In this document: positions 55,520 to 64,000 of the stretch, piece after piece
Numbering within the stretch: the first letter of the stretch is position 1
Layout: the number at the start of each line of letters is the position of its first letter
Assembly (NCBI GenBank): GCA_014529385.2
Contig: CM043963.1
Location: 102,094,412-102,158,411 of the forward strand
DNA: 64,000 nucleotides
Direction: 5' to 3'
Origin: Adiantum capillus-veneris
Taxonomy: Eukaryota; Streptophyta; Polypodiopsida; Polypodiales; Pteridaceae
Translations under genes and position numbers: made by a program
Notes under the pieces: model-generated
Databases searched by the model: none
Told to the model about the DNA's origin: nothing
What the model saw: only the letters and a program-made list of their open reading frames with translations

Positions 55520-55779
55520 TGCCTTGACTGTTGGGCGTTGTATTTAGATGTGAGTCATTAGGTCTCCACAGTTTCTTGAAAGATAAGAATCCTTTCAAAA
55601 CATCTCAAATGGTTAAGTAAAGGGTGAGTCAAGCCTCAGGAAAGTGGAAAATCAAAAGACTTGCATCTCTAATAGAAAGAGGTGGTTAAGCGTGCATGCA
55701 TTTATTTTTTTTCTTCTTTCTCTTGACCTTTCCTTTAGCGTTTTCTTTTCTTCGGAGTTTCCATGCTAAGGGAAAATTT
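53861..55779. other. Stretch without recognised gene, with short microsatellites
   Basis: GA run at 55030-55057, a CACG/CA-rich tract at 55193-55252 and CT/CA at 55481-55520. Open frames over these tracts are low-complexity. Confidence 0.35.
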
Positions 55780-56150
55780 CCAAAATACCCCTCAAATTTT
55801 GAAAATACCCCTCATATTTTCCCAAGAGTTCTTAATTGCCCTAAAATTTTCCCAAAATTCCCAAAATAACCCTTGTGATGTTATTCTCACAAACATCTTC
55901 AAACACTTTTGATTACTTCTGCGTCAACCAAAGATGCTAGAACTAGGATTTAAAATTAATCATGGGCTCTCAAACTGAAATAGCTTATTGTTAGTAGACA
56001 CAAATGCCTCTATTTGTGAGCTCATCGGTGAGAATTTTGATATGTAGGACACTAAAAGATAGATCCCTATTGTCAAAAAGACTAAACCATGCAAAATTTG
56101 AAGCAATCCATTAAAAAATGACACAAGGGATATTTTGGTGATTTTCCATT
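55780..56150 (-). repeat. Unclassified dispersed repeat, inverted copy 2
   Basis: Reverse complement matches 53140-53640, for example GATCTATCTTTTAGTGTCC and TATTTCAGTTTGAGAGCCCA. Both copies carry repeated CCCAAAATACCC-like runs at one end. Confidence 0.5.
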
Positions 56151-56276
56151 CTATCTATTATTTGTGTCGCGTATGCCCTGTCAACTACCTCATTTTTGTG
56201 CTAATTTTTCCTATTTAATGATTCTTTTAGGGCTAGGATTCATTATGGCTGAGTTCGCCCTGCATCCCTAGATAGT

Positions 56277-56436
56277 ATGTAGATCTTTATGTTTGATGTA
56301 TGTTTGTGTGTGTGTGTGTGTGCGCGTGGTGTGGGTGTGTGGGAGCATATATTTGTACGTAGATCTTTATATTGATGTATGCTCGTGTGTGTTCTTGCCC
56401 ACGTGGTGTGGGTGTGTGGGAGCTTGTATTTGTACC
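56277..56436. repeat. 80-bp tandem repeat, two copies, TG-rich
   Basis: AGATCTTTAT at 56281 and 56361, each followed by a GTGTG run and GTGGTGTGGGTGTGTGGGAGC. Confidence 0.8.
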
Positions 56437-56768
56437 TAGTTCTACAGCCACTAGTGGGCACTGACACCGTTAGTGGGGATGTTTCGTAGTATCTAGTCTA
56501 CGATGCTGATGGTTATATTGTCTTGTACCATGAGTCTACACCTTGCACTTTTCTGTATGCGTGAGTCTAAGCTTATTTTGGATTCATCTATGTATATTTC
56601 CTTGCACCACTATGTAGGTACTGAATATACGTTTTTGGAAGCCATTAGAAGATATAAATATAGCATTGTCTTCTTTTCCATTGAGGGAATCATCTAACAA
56701 ATTAAACTACTGTTCAAGAGTAGAGCCAGTAGTAGTATGGAATTTTTGGTGCTAGTATAGGTTAGTTG

Positions 56769-58670
56769 ATGAAGCGAAGAAAGAGAGCAACCAGAGTAAG
56801 GAGAAAGAGGGATTTTCCCCTCTTTTCTTCTTTTTTAATGTTTAGGCATACATAGGATTTGTAGTTTACTATGTTCTGGTGTTGCAGGTTCATGAAGAGG
56901 GAGATCATACCCCTCTTTTTCTTCTTTTTTAATGTTTAGGCATACATAGGATTTGTAGTTTACTATGTTCTGGTGTTGCAGGTTCATGAAGAGGGAGATC
57001 ATACACCTTATGTCTCCGAAATGCAACAGCTACCCAACGTGGAAGGCGTTGCGAGACAAGAGCAAGATGAGAAAAAAGGAGAAGATGTGGGAAAGGTCGA
57101 GGTTTTGGGCCGAGGGTACTTGGATGCTGCCTTGAAGGGAGGTGCTGCAGCCGGTGAGAGCCAAGGAAGTGAGGAGAAGGAAGAGAGCAAGGTAGACAAG
57201 AAAAGGAAGAAAGAGACTCCAGACGTGAAGGAGGCAGAACTGAAAGAGAAGAAAGAGAAGGGTAAAAAGGACAAGGAAAAGAAGAAAACAGAGAAAACGG
57301 AAGAGGAAAAGAAAGTGAAGGATAGCAAGGATAAGGATAAGGAGGAGGAGAAGAAAGAGAAGAAAAAGGATAAGGATGCAGGAGAGGAGGCAGACAACGA
57401 CAAAAAGAAGAAGAAAAAGGAGAAGAAGAAAGAGAAGGATGAAGCCAAGTGTAAAGATTGGAAGGAGAAGAACAAGCAACAGAAAGACGTTAAAGAGAGA
57501 GAGCTGGATTTGGATGAGGAACATGAGGAAAAAGAAAGCAAAGACAAGAAGAAAAAGAAACAAGCAAGCAAGGAGGAAGAAGAGAAGAACACCAAAGACG
57601 AACCGAAGATAGAGAGCGACCAAGGTCAGGAAAAAGAAGGTAAAAAGGAGAAAGACAAGGAGAAAAAAAAGAAGCAAAAGGGAGATGATGAAGATGAGGA
57701 GAAGAAGAGCAAAGGCAAATCGAAGAAAGGGGGCGTTGATGAGGAGATAGAGGGCAAGAAAGAAAAGGTTAAGAAGAAAGAAAAGAAAGCAAAAGATGAC
57801 GAGGACGAGGAGGAAGATAAGGGAAAGAAGGGTAAAGACAAGGAGAAGAAGAAGGATAAGGAAAAGTCCGATGATGAGAAACATGAAAGCAAGGAAGTAA
57901 ACGATGATGAGGACAAGGAGGAAGATAAGGGAAAGAAGGGTAAAGACAAGGAGAAGAAGAAGGACAAGAAAAAGTCCGATGATGAGAAACATGAAAGCAA
58001 GGAAGTGAAGGAACAGAAAGGTGTTGACAAAGAAGATGGGGAGAAGAATCTCAAGGAGAAGAACAATGACAGAAGAGGAAATCGTGAAGATGATGAGGAA
58101 AATAGAGGGAAGAGGAGCGAAGACAGAGATGAGAAGTTGATAAAGAGAGACAAAAAGGAGGCTGGTGGTGAGGAGGATGAAGAAGACATCAAAGAGTTAA
58201 AGAAGGAAGAAAGTGGTGCTGTTCCTAGAGGCATTGACATGGAGGATGGTAAGGAGAAGCATAAGGAGAAGAAGAAGGATAAGGAGAAGAAGGATAAGAA
58301 GAAAGATGGTGATATGAGCGTAGAAAAGCTTAAGAAAAAGCTTGAGAAGATTGAGGCAAAGATACAGAAGATGTATCACAAGAAAGAGGACATCTTGAGA
58401 ATGTTAAGCGAAGCTCAAAAGGGAGCTTATCATCATGAGGGGCAGCAGGAGACCGTACCGTTGGTTGATGCGGGGCAAGCAAAGGAAAGAGGACTCGGTA
58501 TGAATGAGACCATTGAAGCAAATGAGGGAGCAAATACTCCAGATAGTGCCACTTTGATCACAAATGTAGAATCCACACGTGAGGCGACCTCTTTGATGAC
58601 ATGCAATTCAATGGTATCCATGAAGACACAGTCTACAAAAGAGGGTTGTATGCTAATTACAGCTGACTAG
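56769..58670 (+). CDS. Lys/Glu-rich coiled-coil protein, two-exon model, 571 aa
   Basis: The long exon is open from the acceptor after 56981 to TAG at 58668-58670. No ATG starts the frame before 57021, so an upstream exon is likely. ATG at 56769 gives MKRRKRATR and a GTAAGG donor at 56796 in matching phase, for an intron of 186 bp. Residues about 60-440 are an almost pure Lys/Glu/Asp low-complexity domain with a 36-residue in-frame duplication. Residues about 455-490 form a heptad-like coil (KLEKIEAKIQKMYHKKEDIL), and a more ordinary polar tail follows. There is no signal peptide or membrane segment. A nuclear or nucleolar role would be a guess; the family is not recognised. The exon-1 assignment is an inference. 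Confidence 0.6.
56817..57003. repeat. 94-bp tandem duplication containing a splice acceptor
   Basis: The unit runs from CCCCTCTTTT to GAGATCATA (about 56817-56909 and 56910-57003), almost identical in both copies. Each contains GGTGTTGCAG followed by GTTCATGAAG, an intron 3' end plus exon start. Confidence 0.9.
57795..58010 (+). repeat. 108-bp in-frame tandem duplication in the Lys/Glu-rich gene
   Basis: Units 57795-57902 and 57903-58010 differ at few bases and encode 36 residues each, ending SDDEKHESKEV plus two. The frame is kept. Confidence 0.9.
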
Positions 58671-60621
58671 GTCATGTTTATAGTGGTCTCTTATGTTACA
58701 CACTATTTCTGTAATTTTAATTTTCATATTGTACATGCAGCCCTGTTCTTCTTTTTGTATGCTATTCCAGACTCTGACAAAGAAGAGGACTTTTCCAATT
58801 GTAATAAGTGAAGCAGGTATCGACATTTGAAAAAGACCTTTTCAATTGTAATGAGTGAAGCAGGTATCGACATTTGAAGAAGACTTTTTCAATTGTAATA
58901 AGTGAAGACTGTCATACTCTTTAATACGAGTATCTGGAAACTCAAATGGCTTTTTTATTTAAAGGATTTCTCTTTTCCTGTGTGTGGAGTATAAGAGCTC
59001 GCATTTGTTGCTTTCAATTTTTTATGGCTGTGAATTTGGGTCTTTTGATCATGCAAAGAACAGCCATTTGTTTTTCTTTTTTCACCCCGACTAGATTATT
59101 ATGCACATGAACAGTAAATTACGAATAGGGCTACCGCAAAATGATGGGTGATTATTCGTTTAGTGCAGCTGATCAAGCAGAACTAAGTGGTTGAATCATT
59201 TTTGGATATCATTTATGTATATGGTGTCTTTAGCTGTCATTTCAGTGTTAAGGGTGCATTTTTTGTCACTTTTACTGGAGTCATCAATTCCAGCTTTTGC
59301 TAAGATTTGGTCGAGTTGGTATGGCTATACAGACTGGTTCCCCTTTAAGGATTTCTCTTGTTGAGGCTATGTTTTCCTATGTCTATAAAGAGGGATATTG
59401 AGTAGTGGATCACATAATCTCTTTTGCCCAAGTCTGCGGGGTGCTGGGCTACATATGGTGTGGCCATCTGGCCCATCTTATTGGACTCGACCCCCTAGCT
59501 ACCGCAACCGCTGTGTGCTCTACGCACTTTATCCACGTACGCCATTTGTATTTTGTAGTCCGACTGATATAGCGGACATTACAGGAGACCAAGTGGGCAC
59601 AGTTGCCTTCGCCTGTCCATTGTTTGCACTATGGACAGATCCATTGCTCATGAGCATCTGTTGGGTACAATAAAACCCTTGTGGTTGCTCAGTGTTTGCT
59701 CGTCATATGTTTGCAGACGAGAAAGGTAAAAAGATTTAGCTTGTTGCAAGCTTTGGTGAATGTACATGGAGAATTTTGTATGGAAAAGGAAAGAGTCCTT
59801 GCTGTTGGAAGAGTTTGGCCTTAAAAATAAGGGCATTTAAAAACCTGGGCTGTCCTATAGGCCTAGGGTTGAATGCAAACCATGCTTTGGCTGGTTTTAT
59901 AAACACTTACTGAACGGTAAAGGTAAGATCAGAACCAAAGCTTGGACTACCACCCCAGCAGGTAACCTGGCTGTTTGAGGGATGTACTGGTTGCTCTCCC
60001 ATATTATGTAGCTACACATTGAAGTTCGTCAAAGTGGATTCTCGAAGTTCTTGTGATCAATATATCACCGAAGAAACATGATGTCAGCCATATAGGAACG
60101 AGTTTGCTCTGTAAAATTGATGGGGAATGGGGGATCCCCAACATCTGACACAAGCAAGGGCACTGTTAGGCAAGTTGTGGGTTTCTTCAAGTGGGACTAG
60201 GCATGGGCTTGTATTGCAAGAGAGATATGTCTAATCCCTTCGAACGCCATCCATCACAAGGGCACAAGCTCAGAGGATTCAAAGCCAAGAAATAGAGAGT
60301 ATCCGACATGGGAGGGTGCACATTTGGTGATTGAAGGGTACATCAAGCTCAACTTTACTTTCAAAGCAGCTGCTGCTTAGTTGGAAGGAGATAAAAATCC
60401 TTGTAAATCGATTACAGCCTCGCCAGGTGCGAGCTGTCCATCTTGACCACACATCACATGAAATTCTTGATAAGCTGTTGGATCTAGCTTATCCATGAGC
60501 TCAAGAAAATCCAACGAGGTAATTTACCTCCAATTTCCTCCTTGCTAAGTAAAGACACACTTAGCTCTAGTGAAGTACTTTCTTGCAAATGCTCAGGCGT
60601 AGAGGTGTGCTCTATTGTTGA
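58671..60621. other. 3' flank of the Lys/Glu-rich gene and unassigned sequence
   Basis: Holds a 47-bp tandem repeat (58796-58905) just past the gene. No canonical AATAAA was noticed close to the stop, and no gene or LTR was recognised up to the solo LTR. Confidence 0.35.
58796..58905. repeat. 47-bp tandem repeat, about 2.3 copies
   Basis: CAATTGTAAT(A/G)AGTGAAG starts at 58796, 58843 and 58890 with CAGGTATCGACATTTGAA between. It probably lies in the 3' untranslated region. Confidence 0.85.
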
Positions 60622-62130
60622 TGTAATGGAATATGGCTATGACATTGATTGTAGGGAATTGAAATAGCAATAGCGTGCATTTCCTTTTAAGAGAATTCTT
60701 AAAAGAGCATAAGAAGAGTAGTCAATTAAAGGTAGCAGAATGAACATTATACCTAATTAGCTTGGCATGAACAATACTTGTAAAAAAGAGAGAGAATTAT
60801 AGAAATTGACAATAGTTGAGGACCGGATATACTTGGAGCCGGTCCCCCCTCCAAAAGGCTTTTGTATTATAGATTCTCCTATATGAAGAGACTTGGTACA
60901 ATATAAGATTTTTGTTCCTTGAGACCTTGTTGGTGCAATGAAAATGGTAAGCTTCATGCACCAAGATTATGCCCTTAACTATCTTACCAAAGCATTAACT
61001 TGTCTCTGGCTTCAATTCCAAGATCTCAAACACCTTCGAAGGTGGAGAGAGCTAGCAAGGAGCGAGGGTAGGGAAGAGGAAGAGGAAGTAGGATACGAGA
61101 AAACAAATAGTTTCCTCACTTGTCATTACTCTTATAGCTTAGCATAGCATAGTAGCATAGCAATGAAGCTGACAAGATTTTGCTTTGAAGCACGGCTCTT
61201 GGTTGGATTTGCATTCCATAGCCAAGAGGAGTTGGTGTAGGCTCTCAACTTCTCAAGCTTGGAGAAGGAGACGGAGTTCTTGCTCTACACACAAAGTGTG
61301 AGTGTGTGTCAGTATACCCTCAAGCATACCCCCTTCTTGCCCCTCTCTTCTAGTTCCAGCTTGTCATTGATTGGACCTCACCAAGCCTAGCCAATCATAT
61401 GCTTTAATCATATCAAGCAACAAGGGTAGCATTTCGACAAGTGTCCTCCTTTTCGCTTTGAGAGAGAAGGCTTGACTAAAGCTAGAATAAATAAATAAAT
61501 AAACTAAATTGTCATTAAACCCCTTTAGAGGCCATCCAATAGGCTTTAGGCACAACATGAGGGCAACATGTGTAGGTGCTTGATATGTGTCCTTGTTGCC
61601 TCTTAAGTCTTGGCTTGCCTGAAGCGTGTGTGAGTATTCTCTCTCTTGCTCCTACTTCTAGGGCTCGCCTCCCTTGTGTAGGGATTCTCTCTGACATTTG
61701 GCACCTCAAGTACCTTAGGCTTCAAGCATGACAAGCACCTCAAGCACCTTAATAATCAAACATGACAAGCACCTCAAGCACCTTAGTCCGCAAGCACGAC
61801 AAGCACCTCAAGCTTGGGCAAAGCTCCCACCTCAAGGTCAGTCCCAACTTGCTTAAGGTCCTAGGTCTAAGGTTTTTTAACACTTAACCTTTGGAGGTCT
61901 TTAATGAAGAAGAACCTTAAGGTCTTTTAAGATCCATTATCTAGTCATTGCTCTTTGATAGATCATCTTCCTTTTGGACCCGTTGCATTCTCTTCCTTTA
62001 GTCTCGTGCTGAGATAGATCTAAAAGCACAGGTCTATATTCTAACTCTTGTTTCTGTTTATTTTCCCACATTAAATGATCATTCCAATATGAGAATCGTT
62101 TGGGTTAGTTAGATATTAGATTTTATGACA
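60622..62130 (-). repeat. Solo LTR of the chromovirus family, 1509 bp, TSD GTTGA
   Basis: GTTGA lies at 60617-60621 and 62131-62135. On the minus strand it starts TGTCATAAAATCTAATATC (62130) and ends CCATTACA (60622), like the LTRs at 35942 and 42867. There is no internal sequence, so intra-element LTR recombination removed it. The microsatellite region is short here (about 61290-61315). Confidence 0.88.
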
Positions 62131-62146
62131 GTTGAAGTGTCAAAAG

Positions 62147-62372
62147 TGTTGGAATTAGGGTTGCAGAGAAACGCACACATCTTGGAGAAGACGAAGGAAG
62201 CTCAAGGCACACAATAGAGAGTGTATTACTTGGTGTGCAATGGAAAGATAGATAGCCCTAGAGTGATGGGCGTATATACAATGCACGGGGGAAAAAACCT
62301 CCTAAAGAGGGAAAAAATGCCCCGGCGGTCCTAATGTGTTTACCACATCACTACCACATGTATATGGTAACA
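62147..62372 (-). repeat. 3' LTR of the copia element, 226 bp
   Basis: TGTTACCATATACATG at 62372 to CCAACA at 62147 on the minus strand, directly after the polypurine tract. The other LTR is outside, so identity and TSD cannot be checked. Confidence 0.7.
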
Positions 62373-62447
62373 AATCCCCCTTGGAGTGATGCGGTGAACG
62401 AGAACTGGCACATGAGTAAAGGGAAGTGCCATGCCTTGAGGACAGGA

Positions 62448-64000
62448 TCAGTCCACAAAGGGGAGTAAGCCCAAAGCTTTGCGGAAAGCTTCAAGCTTCT
62501 CACGAGACAATGCCTTTGTGAAAAGATTTGCAAGGTTGTCCTGTGTTGGCACATAAGCCAAGCTGATCTCTCCTGCTGAGAGCCTCTCCCTGACTTAGTG
62601 GTAATGCATCTCAATGTGCTTTGTGCGAGCATGAAAAACTGGGTTTCTCGCAACTGCCAATGCACTCTGACTGTCAGTGTAGATAGTGTTGGCAGTGTCC
62701 TGTCCAACACCCAAATCAGCCATAAGGCGTCTGAGCCATACACACTCAACCGTAGCTGTGAAGACTGCCCTGTACTCAGCCTCACAACTCGAAGTGGCCA
62801 CAGTAGGTCGCTTCTTGCTCAACCGTGATATACATGAGCTGCCAAGCATGAAACAAAAACCACTTGTGGACACTCGCGTGTCAAAACAACCAGCCCAATC
62901 TGAGTTCGAAAAAGCATGTAAGTCTGGCGGCAATGATCCCCCCTTGGGATAAAACAAGCCAAGATGTAAAGTGCCACTAAGGTAGCGGAAAATCCTCTTG
63001 ACAGCCTGCCAATGCTTAGACCCTGGGCTATGCATAAATCTGCTAACTTGTGAGACTACAAACTGAATATCTGGCCTCCTGTTGCATACATAAATGAGGC
63101 ATCCAACAGCAGTTTGGTAAAGAGTGACATCAACAGGATCGCCAACATCATGCAGACTCAATTTCAAACCTGTTTCCATGGGAGTGGCAATAGGTTTGCA
63201 ATCCTCAAGTCCAAACTTACATAGCAATGTCTCTATGTAACTTTTCTGACACAAGGCAATACCACCATCACACTGCTTAAACTTTATACCCAAGTAATGA
63301 TGCAACAGCCCCAAATCTTTCATCTTGAAAGTAGCATTCCAATCAGCCTTAAATTCAGCAATATGTCTCTCATTTGGTCCAGTGATCAGCAAATCATCAA
63401 CATAAAGAACCACAATGAGAAGTACATCACCCTCACGCTTTACATACAATGTGCTTTCTGTTGGACTGTTACGAAAGCCTTGTTTGACCAAATGAGTGTC
63501 ATCTTTCTCATACCAAGCACGAGGATATTGCTTCAACCCATACAAAGCCTTGTTACATTTGCACACTTTGTCCTCTTGTCCTTTTATGACAAAACCGCAA
63601 GGCTGTGTTACATAAACTTTCTCAAATATGTTACCATTCAAGAAAGCAGTAACAATGTCTGATTGATGTACATCCCAACCAAAATGAGCTACCAATGCAC
63701 ATAGAAAACGCACAGTAGTCATACGACAAGTGGGAGCAAAAGTTTCTTCATAATCTATGCCTTTTTGCTGTGCATAAACCTTTGCAACAAGTCGAGCCTT
63801 ATGGTGATCGATCTCACCATCCGGCTTGCGTTTCAACTTGTAAACCCACTTCGTACCAATGGCTTTTTTGCCAGGAGGCAAATCACATAAAGTCCATGGG
63901 TCATTTTCTATAAGTGCATCATATTCTGATTGCATGGCAGCCATCCAATTTTCTGAATTCTGTGCTTCATCAAAAGACAGAGGCTCCTCAACATCATGTA
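62448..64000 (-). pseudogene. Copia polyprotein: reverse transcriptase and RNase H, one internal stop
   Basis: The frame is open from the window edge to 62598. RT has the lead-in WVYKLKRKPDGEIDHHKARL, then FAPTCRMTTVRFL, the AFLNG segment, GLKQYPRAWY and the catalytic YVDDLLI (about 63410-63390). RNase H has DWAGCFDTRVSTSG, CEAEYRA and YTDSQSALAVARN. A TAA at 62595-62597 follows HYH; the same frame then continues with VRERLSAGEI and DNLANLFTKALS to TGA at 62448. So a single stop interrupts an otherwise intact C-terminus. The N-terminal part is outside the window. It is the best-preserved retroelement gene here. Confidence 0.85.

Larger units (their letters stand above)
62147..64000 (-). mobile_element. 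Ty1/copia retrotransposon, 3' part, continues past the window
   Basis: On the minus strand pol reads from the window edge to a stop at 62448-62450. It is followed by a polypurine tract CCAAGGGGGATT (62384-62373) and a 226-bp LTR (62372-62147). The 5' LTR, gag, protease and integrase lie beyond 64000. It starts 11 bp from the TSD of the solo LTR. Confidence 0.85.

Noticed and set aside
57008-58240. Long open frames on the minus strand opposite the Lys/Glu-rich gene (up to 320 codons)
   Set aside because: They are antisense images of GA-rich codons, giving Leu/Phe/Ser-only proteins with no start context or domain.
59398-59673. 91-codon + strand open frame after the Lys/Glu-rich gene
   Set aside because: No recognised domain, no similarity noticed and no splice or start context; treated as chance.

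Overview
This is a transposon-dominated window from a land-plant nuclear genome. It has split coding regions with an intron, plant-type initiator-Met tRNA primer sites (TGGTATCAGAGC), Ty3/gypsy and Ty1/copia LTR retrotransposons, MITEs and long GA/CT and CA microsatellites. There is no bacterial gene organisation. The species cannot be read from the sequence; a large-genome lineage such as a fern, lycophyte or gymnosperm is a guess.

Layout. 1-25.2 kb is a nested graveyard of Ty3/gypsy elements on both strands. A + integrase (375-2911) is interrupted by a 1471-bp solo-like LTR (512-1982). A gag relic (4644-6248) and a second relic with LTR, primer site, gag, protease and the start of RT (8258-11712) follow. 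A minus-strand deletion derivative (12456-14687, TSD CAACT) splits a 1.47-kb + LTR (12114-15817). A minus-strand pol (22622 to 15818) has its integrase split by a 3977-bp + element (16508-20484) with two 643-bp LTRs but only gag and protease inside. A minus relative of that element lies at 22623-24926.

25.3-56.7 kb is AT-rich and mostly decayed. It holds two previously coding regions that can still be read through scattered stops. One on the minus strand (47560 to 44551, continuing 35941 to 35279) was split when a chromodomain-bearing gypsy element (35942-44545, TSD TTATA) landed in it. A 174-bp MITE (8-bp TSD) sits in the 3' LTR of that element, and a related 218-bp MITE lies at 48381-48598.

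56.8-58.7 kb carries the only intact-looking host gene, a Lys/Glu-rich coiled-coil protein whose splice acceptor lies in a 94-bp tandem duplication. 60.6-62.1 kb is a solo LTR of the chromodomain element's family (TSD GTTGA). From 62.1 kb to the end is the 3' part of a minus-strand copia element, the least decayed retroelement here.

How the parts relate: nothing here forms an operon or pathway. The history is insertion into insertion, followed by LTR recombination, deletion and accumulation of stop codons, many of which a single C-to-T change could explain. Boundaries given with matching TSDs are firm; those inferred from similarity alone are approximate.
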